From the NCBI RefSeq assembly GCF_034718895.1, contig NZ_JAYERP010000001.1, positions 1,426,001-1,490,000 on the forward strand: a stretch of DNA of 64,000 nucleotides, written 5' to 3'. Made by a program: the position numbers and the translations under genes. Below the pieces are notes generated by a model. It saw nothing but the letters and a program-made list of their open reading frames with translations. It did no database searches and was not told where the DNA came from. Shown one piece after another: positions 1-8,989 of the stretch (positions are counted from its first letter, which is position 1; each line of letters opens with the position of its first letter). The stretch is from Paenibacillus phoenicis. GTDB lineage: Bacteria; Bacillota; Bacilli; Paenibacillales; Paenibacillaceae.

Positions 1-123
1 GTTGTCAAACGCTTTAATCGTCCCTCTGATCTGGAAGCCGTTCGTCAAAAATACGGTGACCGGGATGCTCTCTTTCCGTAATTGGTTCAAAAATGTATCC
101 TGGATGTTAATGGTCTTATTCAT
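1..123 (-). CDS. hfq: RNA chaperone Hfq, N-terminal part (cut by window edge)
   Basis: The first 41 codons read from an ATG at 123 and begin [20 protein letters not shown], followed by [13 protein letters not shown]. This matches the N-terminal helix and first strand of the Sm1 fold of Hfq (about 70-80 residues in Firmicutes). The rest lies outside the window. Hfq forms a hexameric ring that binds U-rich and A-rich RNA. A G-rich ribosome binding site lies before the ATG, and the gene follows miaA by 24 bp on the same strand, the miaA-hfq order known from many bacteria. Identification is firm despite the truncation. Confidence 0.93.
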   Translation of the reverse strand, partial: MNKTINIQDTFLNQLRKESIPVTVFLTNGFQIRGTIKAFDN

Positions 124-147
124 AGCCGTACCCCCAATAGGAATCAA

Positions 148-1122
148 TTAGTGTTTAGAATTATATTCAAGATCAGCGGGAAACTTTCCTGCTATTATAG
201 CATGGGCCGCCGCCAAAATCCCGGAAAAATTTTCGCCGTCGCCGACGTCAATCCAGTTGATATCCTTCATGTGGCGGAACCAGGAAAGCTGTCTCTTGGC
301 AAATCGGCGTGTATCCCGTTTCAGCTTCTCCACCGCAGCTTCCAACGGAACGCCGTCCACCAGATGTTCGACGATTTCCTTATACCCCAGACCTTGCATC
401 GAAACGGCATCGCGGCTGTATCCTTTCCGCAGGAGTCCGCGAACTTCATCCACAAGGCCAAGCCGCAGCATCTCGTCAATTCGCCGCTCAATACGTTTAT
501 AAAGCATTTGACGGTCCATTGTCAAACCGATGAGGCAAAGCTCATAAGGGGATTGCTTCTGCTGTTTCTCAAGCTGGGACGATAACGTCTCTCCTGTTAT
601 ACGAAAAATCTCCAACGCCCGTATCACCCGACGCACATCGTTGGGATGCAGACGTTCGGCCGATTTGGGATCGACCTCCGCCAATTTGGCATGCAACGCT
701 TGGACGCCATAGGTTTCAGCGAACGCTTGCTGCCGGGCGCGGAATTCTTCGTCCGCCCCCGCTTCCGTAAACTGAAACTCATAACAGACCGATTCGATGT
801 ACAACCCCGTCCCGCCAACGATAAAAGGCAGATGCCCGCGCTCGGTAATCTCCGGGATCAGCTTACGGCACCACTCCTGAAATAAAGCGACGGAAAACGG
901 TTCGTCAGGATCCAGCACATCGATGAGATGATGCGGAATGCCGCCCATTTCTTCCTTGGTGATTTTTGCGGTGCCGATGTCCATCCCCCGGTAGACCTGC
1001 ATGGAATCGCCGGAAATGATTTCGCAAGACAGGTCCCGCGCCAGCTCGATGCTGAGCTTCGTTTTGCCGACCGCTGTTGGGCCGAGCAGCACAAGCAGTT
1101 TCGGTTTATCGTTTCGGGTCAA
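148..1122 (-). CDS. miaA: tRNA dimethylallyltransferase MiaA
   Basis: 324 residues, normal for the family. The enzyme transfers a dimethylallyl group to N6 of A37 in tRNAs that read codons starting with U. The P-loop GPTAVGKT is at residues 14-21, followed by the family motif DSMQVYRGMDIGTAK and by GGTGLYI near residue 105. The C-terminal half is the usual helical tRNA-binding part. The start overlaps the end of the upstream methyltransferase gene by 17 bp, and hfq follows, so the genes are probably co-transcribed from mutL onwards. Confidence 0.97.
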   Translation of the reverse strand: MTRNDKPKLLVLLGPTAVGKTKLSIELARDLSCEIISGDSMQVYRGMDIGTAKITKEEMGGIPHHLIDVLDPDEPFSVALFQEWCRKLIPEITERGHLPFIVGGTGLYIESVCYEFQFTEAGADEEFRARQQAFAETYGVQALHAKLAEVDPKSAERLHPNDVRRVIRALEIFRITGETLSSQLEKQQKQSPYELCLIGLTMDRQMLYKRIERRIDEMLRLGLVDEVRGLLRKGYSRDAVSMQGLGYKEIVEHLVDGVPLEAAVEKLKRDTRRFAKRQLSWFRHMKDINWIDVGDGENFSGILAAAHAIIAGKFPADLEYNSKH

Positions 1123-1891
1123 GCGAAATCACTCCATAAGCAATTTTAGTATGGGAGCGGTTGATCGCCTGAAACCCAAGTCGATCAAATTCACTGCTCC
1201 CGCGCTTCTCTTTCAGGACAACCGCTTTCCGAGCAACCCGGCAAGCCTCCTTCACCGCCTCCGGATCGAGTTGGTTCGGATTGGCAAACGCCCGCAGCGG
1301 TGAAATGGACGACGATTCCGTGATGGGATCGCGGAACATCGGGTCGAAGTAAACGATATCTGCGCTCTTGTCGGGCATCGCCCGGAGCGCGTCCAAGTGG
1401 TTCGTATGTACTGGTTCGATCCGCCGCAGCGCTTCGTCAAAAGCCGGCAGACCGGACTCGTAGTGCTTCAGCCCTTCGTACAGCAAGGCCCAAAGCGGCA
1501 AGGAATCCTCCAAGGCCAATACCTTCCCCTCAGCCCCTGCGGCAATCGAAAAGATCATCGCATCGGCCCCGAGTCCTGCCGTACCATCGATGATGACGTC
1601 GCCGGGAACCACTCCGGCAGCGTCCAGCATCGCGTCGCTTTCCCCTTTAAACAGCCGTTTCGCCCGGACAAACGCCATGCTGGGGTGAAACGTCATCGTT
1701 TCCCGGCCGGTCCGATGCAGACGGGCTCCTTGCTCCAGGACCACCAGAATGTCGCTGTCGCCATGACGTTCGGCCAACCGGGCGAGCGATGTCCGGCCGC
1801 GCGGGACATACGGAACGCGGGCCAACTGGGCTAGTTCCCGCGCCCTGAGCACGACGGCGGGCGATTCATGGTCTCCCGTGGTAATTAACAT
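1106..1891 (-). CDS. Class I SAM-dependent methyltransferase, RsmJ-like
   Basis: 261 residues with a Rossmann methyltransferase core: the SAM motif IDGTAGLGADA lies near residue 100 and the catalytic-type motif YFDPMF near residue 185. The layout fits the SAM-methyltransferase family that includes RsmJ (16S rRNA m2G1516), but Firmicute members are divergent and the substrate is not proven. The ATG at 1891 has GGAGG eight bases upstream. It sits 24 bp downstream of mutL and overlaps miaA, so it is part of the mutL-miaA-hfq transcription unit. An rRNA or tRNA target is likely from context, not shown. Confidence 0.8.
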   Translation of the reverse strand: MLITTGDHESPAVVLRARELAQLARVPYVPRGRTSLARLAERHGDSDILVVLEQGARLHRTGRETMTFHPSMAFVRAKRLFKGESDAMLDAAGVVPGDVIIDGTAGLGADAMIFSIAAGAEGKVLALEDSLPLWALLYEGLKHYESGLPAFDEALRRIEPVHTNHLDALRAMPDKSADIVYFDPMFRDPITESSSISPLRAFANPNQLDPEAVKEACRVARKAVVLKEKRGSSEFDRLGFQAINRSHTKIAYGVISLDPKR

Positions 1892-1915
1892 GATGAATTC
1901 CTCCGTTTGCGTTGG

Positions 1916-4027
1916 TTACATGACCCGCTTAAACAGCTTCTCCAAATCATACGTGGAGAACGAAACGATGATCGGCCGCCCGTGCGGGCAGGTGTACGGC
2001 TGTTTGCAGGCAGCCAGCCGGCGAATCAGCGTGTTCGCCTCTTCCGGCGTCAGCTTTTGGTTCGCCTTGATCGACGCCTTACACGAGACCATCGTGGATG
2101 AAGCCTCTCGCAGCTTGGCCAGGTCGATGGCCCGTTCGTTCAGCACCCATTCGGCCATTTCTTCAATAATGCTCGCTTCCTCTCCTTGCGGGAACCAGTA
2201 CGGATGCGCAACCACACGGAAGGTGCCGCCGCCGAAATGCTCGAGCACAACCCCAACCTGTTCGAACCAGTGCAGTCGCTCCTGCAGCTTGGCGCTGTCC
2301 GATGGGGTAAATTCCAATGTAATCGGAATGAGCAGCTCCTGGGAAGCATCGGCCGGGCGGCCAAACTTCTCGTAATAGTATTCGTAATTTACGCGTTCAT
2401 GTGCGGCATGCTGGTCGATGATATAGAGCCCCTGATCGTTTTGGGCGATCAGGTAGGTCCCGTGATGCTGTCCGATCAAGGACAGCTCGGGAAACGCCGG
2501 AAGCTCCGGCGCCGCCGCAGGCGAGCCGTACAACGCTTCCGGCATCTCCTGCAGCCGCTCGGATGGCAGCGGCTGCCGCTCGCCGCCGCCCCCGTAGGCG
2601 GCGGCGCTTGGTTGGCCAAGCCCGCCTTGCGGCTTGGCCTGGCTTGGCGCGGCGCCGTACGTGCCGGCGCCGGCTGCGCCCCGCTCCCGCAGCGTCAGGC
2701 CTTCGGCCGCTGCGGGAGCGTCATAGGCGGCGCTGCGCGGCAGCGCGCCGCCCGCACCGGGCGCACCGGCTGCGCTCGGTGCGCCGCCCATCGGGGCGCC
2801 GCTCGCAGGCGCCCCGGCCCAGCCGCGGTCCGCGCCCGCGGACCGCGGGGCTGCGCCACGCTCCACGCCGCCATTGCCCGGCGGCCGGAGCGTGCTTTCC
2901 GCCGCCGCAGCCGTCTGGCCGGCGGCGGAAGCGCCCTCCTCCGCGCCTAGAGGCGGCGCGGGGAAGTGGAACTGCTCCTGGATCACGGAGCGGTTCGGGC
3001 CTTTCCCGATCGTCTGACGCACGACTTGCGGGATCAGCACCTGCCCGGACAGCACAGCGCGCACGCTGTTCTCCACAAAACTGTTCAGCTCCGGCTCCTT
3101 GCTGAAGCGCACCTCCAGCTTGGACGGATGCACGTTCACGTCAACCAAGGATGGGTGCATCTCCAGCATGAGCACCACCAGCGGATACCGATTAATCGGC
3201 AACAGCGTGTGATACGCGCGCAAAATCGCCTGATGAAGCCCTTGATTCCGGATATACCGGCCGTTCACAATCGTCGACATGCCCGAGCGACTGGACCGCG
3301 CCAAATCCGGACGCCCAATATACCCCGTCACCCGGTAATCCAGATCCTCCGCTTCAATCGGCACCATTCCTTTGGAGGCATTCACGCCATAGACGGCCGC
3401 AATGACCTGCAGCAGATCGCCGCCTCCCGGGCTTTGCAGCAACGTATTGCCGTTATGCCGCAACGTAAAAGCAATCTCAGGATGAGCCAGCGCCTGACGA
3501 TACATCGTATCAGAGATATGCCCCAGCTCGGTCTGGATCGTCTTCATATACTTCAGCCTTGCCGGTGTATTGTAAAATAATTCCTTGACCACGATATCCG
3601 TTCCTTGCGGGGCAGCGATGTCCTCATTGAGTTTCAACGAGCCGCCTTCGATTTCAATCACCCGCCCGAGCCCGGAATCGTTGCTTGAAGAGACCAGCCG
3701 AACCTTGGCGACCGCCGCGATACTGGGTAAGGCTTCACCGCGGAACCCGAGGCTCCGGATCTGGAACAGGTCGCGTCCGGAGGTAATTTTACTTGTCGCA
3801 TGGCGGTAAAACGCTGTTTCACAATCCTCCGGTTCAATCCCCGAGCCGTTGTCGGTCACGCGGATCAGCTGCATTCCACCCTCTTCAACGGCGACCTCGA
3901 TTTTGGTAGCCCCTGCGTCAATGGCGTTCTCCACCAGCTCCTTGACCACCGAAGCCGGGCGCTCGACCACTTCCCCAGCGGCAATCTGGTTAGCGATATG
4001 CTCGTCTAATATTGCGATTTTTGCCAT
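1916..4027 (-). CDS. mutL: DNA mismatch repair protein MutL
   Basis: 703 residues from the ATG at 4027, which has GGAGGG upstream. A longer in-frame extension to 4144 runs through intergenic repeats and is rejected. The N-terminal GHKL ATPase shows AAGEVVERPASVVKEL, then ENAIDAGA, DNGSGI and GFRGEAL. The C-terminal dimerisation/endonuclease part shows the metal-binding motif DQHAAHERVNYEYY near residue 540, then SCKASIKA and CPHGRP, so this MutL should nick DNA itself, as in bacteria that lack MutH. The linker, about residues 357-508, is extremely rich in Ala, Gly and Pro and very GC-rich. mutS lies 371 bp upstream on the same strand. Confidence 0.97.
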   Translation of the reverse strand: MAKIAILDEHIANQIAAGEVVERPASVVKELVENAIDAGATKIEVAVEEGGMQLIRVTDNGSGIEPEDCETAFYRHATSKITSGRDLFQIRSLGFRGEALPSIAAVAKVRLVSSSNDSGLGRVIEIEGGSLKLNEDIAAPQGTDIVVKELFYNTPARLKYMKTIQTELGHISDTMYRQALAHPEIAFTLRHNGNTLLQSPGGGDLLQVIAAVYGVNASKGMVPIEAEDLDYRVTGYIGRPDLARSSRSGMSTIVNGRYIRNQGLHQAILRAYHTLLPINRYPLVVLMLEMHPSLVDVNVHPSKLEVRFSKEPELNSFVENSVRAVLSGQVLIPQVVRQTIGKGPNRSVIQEQFHFPAPPLGAEEGASAAGQTAAAAESTLRPPGNGGVERGAAPRSAGADRGWAGAPASGAPMGGAPSAAGAPGAGGALPRSAAYDAPAAAEGLTLRERGAAGAGTYGAAPSQAKPQGGLGQPSAAAYGGGGERQPLPSERLQEMPEALYGSPAAAPELPAFPELSLIGQHHGTYLIAQNDQGLYIIDQHAAHERVNYEYYYEKFGRPADASQELLIPITLEFTPSDSAKLQERLHWFEQVGVVLEHFGGGTFRVVAHPYWFPQGEEASIIEEMAEWVLNERAIDLAKLREASSTMVSCKASIKANQKLTPEEANTLIRRLAACKQPYTCPHGRPIIVSFSTYDLEKLFKRVM

Positions 4028-4398
4028 AGCTATTCCCTCCCTCCTTGTTTGACCGATCTTACGAAATCTGGACAAATCTATATGAAATTTCATATATATT
4101 CCCGAAAAAAACGACCAAATCGCCGTTTCTATTCGAAATTTCATACATAATCCGGGGCATGTCCGGGATTTCGCTCCAATCTATTCGATTTTTCATATAC
4201 ATTCTGCTAAAACCGCGGAACTGAACTTCATTCTATTCGAAATTTCATACACAATGGCACCGAGCGGACAATTTCCCAAGCCGTGGTGGTGCCCATGCAT
4301 AGATATCATCACACATAAACCGTTTGGTTCCTCAAAATCATCGTACAACGTTGCCCCTGTTCCGTTCTGTAACTGACTTCCTAGTACCTACCGTACGT
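4028..4398. other. mutS-mutL intergenic region
   Basis: No convincing gene in 371 bp. The mutL-proximal part carries the periodic repeats listed separately. The remaining 4255-4398 is unremarkable, with no clear intrinsic terminator after mutS. Confidence 0.6.
4078..4257. repeat. Four degenerate repeats with 51-52 bp period
   Basis: Copies begin at about 4078, 4129, 4181 and 4233. On the minus strand each reads close to TGTATGAAATTTCGAATAGA, with variants such as AAAAATCG. Spacing is 51, 52 and 52 bp, with unrelated spacer sequence of about 32 bp between copies. Each copy contains a small AAATTT palindrome in three of four cases. Function is unknown. Similar sequences are, from memory, scattered in Paenibacillus intergenic regions, but this was not checked. 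Confidence 0.75.
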
Positions 4399-7254
4399 TT
4401 ACAGATCCTTCGCCTTCATCTTCAGATCATTGACCAGCTGCATAGCCTGCAGCGGTGTCATGTTCACCAAATCGGCATTTTTAATCAGGTTAATGATCGT
4501 ACGTGTTGCCGGATCTTCCGGCGCCTGAGCGGCTGGCTTTGCTTGAACCAGCGGCTCATCGTCGCCAAACATCGAAAGCTGCACGACCGGGCCAACTTCA
4601 CCGGCAAGCGGCTCAGCCGTAGCCGCAGCTTCCATCTCAGCCACAGCCTCTGTTGCTGCCGAAGCTGCAGCAGCATCCGCTGAAGCCGTACCCACAGCTG
4701 CTCCTGCAGCTGCTGCCGTTACCCGCACTACTTGATCGTTCTGCTCCTTCGTCACAAGCGGCTGAGCCGCCTGCGAAGAAGCTGCGGCTGTTGCAGCCAC
4801 ATCCACCGTTGCTGTCCCAGAGGTTAAACCAGCCCCCGCAACGCTGCCCCCGTCCGCCAACGGACTTTTCTCCTCCAGCTCTTTCAGCAGCCCGTACGCC
4901 CGGCCGATGATCTCATCCGGCAGGCCGGCCAGCCGCGCGCAGTAGATGCCGTAGCTGGTGTCGGCCGCGCCGGGGATCAATTTGCGCAGGAAGTGCACCT
5001 TGTCGCCGCTTTCCTGCACCGCCATGCTGTAGTTATTCAGCCCGCGAAGGCTGTGCTCCAGGTAAGCCAGCTCATGGAAATGCGTCGACACCAGCGCCTT
5101 GCAGCCAATCCGGTCGTGGACGTATTCGATCACGGCCTGCGCAATCGCCATCCCTTCGCTGGTCGAGGTGCCCCGGCCCAGCTCGTCGATGATGATCAAG
5201 CTGCGCGGGGTGGCCTTTTCCGTCATGATCTGAATATCGGCCATCTCCACCATAAAGGTGCTTTGCCCGCCAATCAGATCGTCTGCTGCCCCAATCCGCG
5301 TGAAAATGCGGTCGACCAGCGGAATCTCCGCTTTGGACGCCGGCACAAAGCTGCCGATTTGCGCCAGGATCGAAATCAGCGCAACCTGCCGCATATACGT
5401 GCTCTTTCCAGCCATGTTAGGACCCGTGATCAGCAGGATGCTCGCCTCGTCCTTGCGGAGCTCCGTACTGTTGGCGATAAATGCTGTATCCTTCATCACC
5501 GCTTCCACCACCGGATGCCGGCCTTGCTCCACAATGAAATCGTAGCCGTCGGTCAGCTTCGGCTTCACAAAGCTGTTGTCCGATGCCACCTGCGCCAGCG
5601 AGCGCAGCACATCGATTTCAGCAATTTGCTCGGCCAGCTTCTGCAGACGAGGGATATCGGCGGCGATCCGTTCACGCAGCTCGTTAAATAACGTGTATTC
5701 CAGATCAACCATTTTCTCCTCGGCTTCGAGAATCAGCGCTTCCTTCTCCTTCAGCTCCGGTGTCACAAAACGTTCGGCATTCGCCAGCGTCTGCTTCCGT
5801 TCATACCGCCCTTCCGGGAGTAGAGACAGATTGGCCCGCGTCACTTCAATATAATATCCGAACACTTTGTTGTAGCCGATCTTCAGCGATTTGATCCCGG
5901 TGGCTTGCCGTTCAGCTGCTTCCAGCTCGGCAATCCAGCGTTTGCCGTTGACGCTGGCCTCTCGAAGCTCGTCCAATCGCGTATGATACCCTGCCTTGAT
6001 CAGGCCTCCATCCCGCACCGACACCGGCGGATCGTCAGCAATCGCCGCATCAATCATGTCGGCCAGATCCGCACACTCATCCATCGCCGAAGCGATCCGA
6101 CGCAGCGTGTTCGATGACGAATCCGCGCATAGCGTCTTAATCGCCGGCACCTGAAGCAGGGATGTCTTGAGAGCGACCAAATCCCGGCCGTTCGCATTGC
6201 CGAAGGCGACGCGTCCCACCAGCCGCTCCAGATCGTAAATATCCTGCAGAGCGCCGCGCAGATCCTCACGCAAAATAAATGCGCTGTACAGATGCTCCAC
6301 CGCTTCCAAGCGTTCCTCGATCCGCGCTTTCTGCAGCAGCGGCTTGTCGATCCAGCGCCGCAACAGTCTAGAGCCCATCGACGTTTCCGTGCGGTCGAGC
6401 AACCACAGCAGCGAACCTTTCTTCGAACGCTCGCGAACCGTTTCGACCAATTCCAAATTCCGCCGCGTAAACGGGTCCAAAATCATAAAATGCTCGGGCT
6501 CATAAGCCGATATTTTCGTGAGTTGACCCAGCGAACGCTTCTGCGTCTCGCTTAAATAGCCGACAAGGACAGCGATATTGTCACGCCGCTCCGGCTCAAG
6601 GCGAATCCATTCCGCCTCGCCGAACAACGAGCGAGCCGTGTCTTCCTTCGCTTTCGCCCAAGGCGTATACACGACCGGCTTGCTGAGCGGTGCAGCTTGT
6701 CCAGCGATCCAATCCAATAACTCGGCGTCCCCGATGATTTCCGCCGGGTCGTATAAGCCGATCTCGTCACGCAGCCACTCTTTGTTGGATGGCGCCGACG
6801 TCGAGTACAGCTCCCCCGTGGACAGGTCGCAGGCAGCCAGGGCCATCATCCCCTGCCGTTCGGTGACCGATACGATGTAGTTGTTCGTCCGCTCGCCGAC
6901 CGTTTTCCCTTCCATAATCGTCCCCGGAGTGATGACCCGGACGATTTCGCGCCGCACCATGCCTTTGGTTTGCGACGGGTCCTCCATTTGTTCACAGATC
7001 GCGACTTTGTACCCTTTTTCAATCAATCGATGAATATAATTGTCTGCCGAATGGTAGGGAACACCGCACATCGGAATTTTCTCCTCGGCGCCCCCGTCCC
7101 GTCCGGTCAGTGTAATCTCAAGCTCCTTCGCAGCCAGGATCGCATCCTCGAAGAACATTTCATAGAAATCGCCCAGCCGGAAAAACAGAAACGCGTCCTG
7201 CGCTTCCGCCTTAATCCGTAGATACTGCTCAATCATCGGCGTGTAGGTAGCCAT
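4399..7254 (-). CDS. mutS: DNA mismatch repair protein MutS
   Basis: 951 residues, somewhat longer than usual (about 850-900). The mismatch-recognition domain begins with TPMIEQYLRIKAEAQDAFLF and the FYEMFFEDA stretch that contains the Phe-X-Glu mismatch wedge. The ABC-type ATPase carries GPNMAGKSTYMRQ near residue 610 and the Walker B region IIIDELGRGTST. The C-terminal tail, roughly residues 805-905, is a low-complexity Ala-rich insertion that precedes the terminal helices. The ATG at 7254 has GGAGGGG upstream. MutS recognises mismatches and recruits the MutL encoded downstream. Confidence 0.98.
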   Translation of the reverse strand: MATYTPMIEQYLRIKAEAQDAFLFFRLGDFYEMFFEDAILAAKELEITLTGRDGGAEEKIPMCGVPYHSADNYIHRLIEKGYKVAICEQMEDPSQTKGMVRREIVRVITPGTIMEGKTVGERTNNYIVSVTERQGMMALAACDLSTGELYSTSAPSNKEWLRDEIGLYDPAEIIGDAELLDWIAGQAAPLSKPVVYTPWAKAKEDTARSLFGEAEWIRLEPERRDNIAVLVGYLSETQKRSLGQLTKISAYEPEHFMILDPFTRRNLELVETVRERSKKGSLLWLLDRTETSMGSRLLRRWIDKPLLQKARIEERLEAVEHLYSAFILREDLRGALQDIYDLERLVGRVAFGNANGRDLVALKTSLLQVPAIKTLCADSSSNTLRRIASAMDECADLADMIDAAIADDPPVSVRDGGLIKAGYHTRLDELREASVNGKRWIAELEAAERQATGIKSLKIGYNKVFGYYIEVTRANLSLLPEGRYERKQTLANAERFVTPELKEKEALILEAEEKMVDLEYTLFNELRERIAADIPRLQKLAEQIAEIDVLRSLAQVASDNSFVKPKLTDGYDFIVEQGRHPVVEAVMKDTAFIANSTELRKDEASILLITGPNMAGKSTYMRQVALISILAQIGSFVPASKAEIPLVDRIFTRIGAADDLIGGQSTFMVEMADIQIMTEKATPRSLIIIDELGRGTSTSEGMAIAQAVIEYVHDRIGCKALVSTHFHELAYLEHSLRGLNNYSMAVQESGDKVHFLRKLIPGAADTSYGIYCARLAGLPDEIIGRAYGLLKELEEKSPLADGGSVAGAGLTSGTATVDVAATAAASSQAAQPLVTKEQNDQVVRVTAAAAGAAVGTASADAAAASAATEAVAEMEAAATAEPLAGEVGPVVQLSMFGDDEPLVQAKPAAQAPEDPATRTIINLIKNADLVNMTPLQAMQLVNDLKMKAKDL

Positions 7255-7328
7255 GATTCCCCTCCAATTAACCTAAGCGCATTTAGGTCTTTCATAGAAT
7301 CCTATTATAACAGAAAAGGGCAACCCGG

Positions 7329-8843
7329 TTATGAAGGATTTTGCAATTTCCAGGCGGGGCGGATATCCGCAGTTTCGTCCCAGACATGACCGGACTGAAC
7401 GGCATCAAGCAATGGCGCGATGTATCCCTGATATCGTGAATAGTCCGGAACCTTTTGGATATCGGTGATCAAGCGGGGTAACGCTTCGCGAAGCGGTTGT
7501 TTTCTGCCGGTATAAAACGCCGTCCAAACCGCATCCTTTTCCAGCGGTCTTGCCTTTAACCGATCCGCATTCTCGATAATTAGGCACGCTAACGCCACGA
7601 CCCCTTTGGTGACGAGCGGAGAGATCAGGAAGCTGGGTAAAGTGCGATATTCGAAGCCGCCGTACTCCTTAATCCGAAAATCGCCAAGAAACCCGTATTT
7701 CGGCCGGCGGGGCGCACTTCGGGGGTCCTCCAGCAGGGCCAGCGGCAGCGCCAGATAGTTGTCAAGCGTCCGCAGCAGCTCTGGGGTTAGCAGCACTCCG
7801 CTGAAATGCAGGTGTCCGCCTAGCGGAAAACCGCGTTGCGGCATCGCTCCCGCCTGCCAAATCAGCTCCTGATCTTCAATAGAAGCTCGAGCTTCACGAA
7901 ACGCGCGCAGCAAATGAATAACCACATCGCGTGGTTCCTTGCCGGGGCGTGGCCGCAGCTCCGCTAGCGGAAATAACCGCTGCCCGCGATATCGCAGCAC
8001 ATCGCAACCCGCTTCCCCGTGAAAGTGCAAATAACGGGAAGCCGGAACGACTTTCCTATGGGTCGGATCAAACAGCAAAAACTCCGGGTCCATCCCAATC
8101 AACCGCTCTGCCGGCAATTCCTGCAGCTTCTCCTGTTCCTCCAAGGTTCCCCGCATCGCCTGGGCGATGGCCTTGGTTGCCGCACTCCCGATCTCCGAGA
8201 CGGGGGTGATCGAATCCACCGTAAACCGCCCTTCTTCCCCGGCCGAGATCACCACTTCGCCAAAGTCGAGTCCAACGGCGTATAACGCCCGAACGGCCGT
8301 ATTTGCCAGGCGTTTATAGAGTGGCGAATCTGGAGACATTGCTTCCCCCAGGAGCGGGAGCGCTTGCCCGGCTTTGCCAAGCGGCCGAATGTCCCAGGCC
8401 CGCAAATGGAATACCGTAACGGCAAAGCGGCGGATATAAGACGCAGTAGTGCCCCTGGCCGCATGAGCGTTTCGTACCTGCGATGTTGGCTTCAGCCCAG
8501 CCGCTTCGAGCCGGCGGCGCCAGTCTTCCAGCGAGTGCATCGGCCGGCCCAGCACGATCTCTTGTACCCGGCCGCCCCAATACGCCTCCTCGCGGCCATA
8601 GTAGATCCATTGGGAAGCATCTGCTGCGGCTCGCGCGAGCCGTTTTCCCGGAGCAGCGCCCGCTGGCTTCCCGCCGGAACTCGAATAGGCGCGTGATAAC
8701 GACCCGCTGGACGATTCCGGTCCTTTCAACACCCGGTAGGGGCTGCTCATACGTTCCAACGCCTGCAGTAGCCGAGCTTTGAACGCGCTGGAGCCCAGAC
8801 GGATTTTTAGTACGAGGTGCTCATCCTTCACCACTGAGTTCAT
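7329..8843 (-). CDS. Putative amidoligase (phage-type COOH-NH2 ligase family)
   Basis: About 504 residues. The C-terminal two thirds shows IGMDPEFLLFD, a GGHLHFSG motif, and FLGDFRIKEYGGFEYRTLPSFL, resembling the putative amidoligases related to phage phiEco32 and to the glutamine-synthetase/glutamate-cysteine-ligase fold. Such enzymes are predicted to join a carboxyl to an amine using ATP. The first 270 residues are not recognised except for a region like MNSVVKDEHLVLKIRLGS. The start is uncertain: a GTG a few codons downstream has a better-spaced G-rich site. It lies between cotE and mutS, where B. subtilis has no such gene. The substrate is unknown. Confidence 0.65.
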   Translation of the reverse strand: MNSVVKDEHLVLKIRLGSSAFKARLLQALERMSSPYRVLKGPESSSGSLSRAYSSSGGKPAGAAPGKRLARAAADASQWIYYGREEAYWGGRVQEIVLGRPMHSLEDWRRRLEAAGLKPTSQVRNAHAARGTTASYIRRFAVTVFHLRAWDIRPLGKAGQALPLLGEAMSPDSPLYKRLANTAVRALYAVGLDFGEVVISAGEEGRFTVDSITPVSEIGSAATKAIAQAMRGTLEEQEKLQELPAERLIGMDPEFLLFDPTHRKVVPASRYLHFHGEAGCDVLRYRGQRLFPLAELRPRPGKEPRDVVIHLLRAFREARASIEDQELIWQAGAMPQRGFPLGGHLHFSGVLLTPELLRTLDNYLALPLALLEDPRSAPRRPKYGFLGDFRIKEYGGFEYRTLPSFLISPLVTKGVVALACLIIENADRLKARPLEKDAVWTAFYTGRKQPLREALPRLITDIQKVPDYSRYQGYIAPLLDAVQSGHVWDETADIRPAWKLQNPS

Positions 8844-8886
8844 CCCCTGTCTTCGTTAGAGGTTTTTTCAAAAAAATAAAAACAAA

Positions 8887-8906
8887 AAGAGGGCAGCCGC
8901 CCTCTT
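8887..8906 (-). terminator. Intrinsic terminator after cotE
   Basis: The stem AAGAGGGC/GCCCTCTT with a 4-base loop is followed on the minus strand by a T-rich tract. It lies about 80 bp beyond the cotE stop. Confidence 0.85.
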
Positions 8907-8989
8907 CGACGACGCCCCTGCCGCATATGCTACAGTGTACACTGAAACAGTTGGTACTTACCCCTTTGCCTTCTTGCTTCCTACTCGAA

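Noticed and set aside
2186..3105. Long plus-strand frames opposite mutL
   Set aside because: They are Arg/Ala-rich mirror frames created by the GC-rich linker, with no ribosome binding site.
4028..4144. N-terminal extension of MutL (39 extra residues)
   Set aside because: It runs through the intergenic repeats; the ATG at 4027 has GGAGGG and begins exactly at the conserved MutL N-terminus.
4078..4257. CRISPR array
   Set aside because: Spacing and spacer length (about 20 + 32 bp) look CRISPR-like, but units are degenerate, only four copies exist and no cas gene is present.
4993..5691. 232-codon plus-strand frame opposite mutS
   Set aside because: His/Arg-rich antisense shadow of a strongly conserved gene.
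7329..8843. Prophage remnant, because of the phage-type amidoligase
   Set aside because: No other phage gene nearby and GC content matches the core neighbours.
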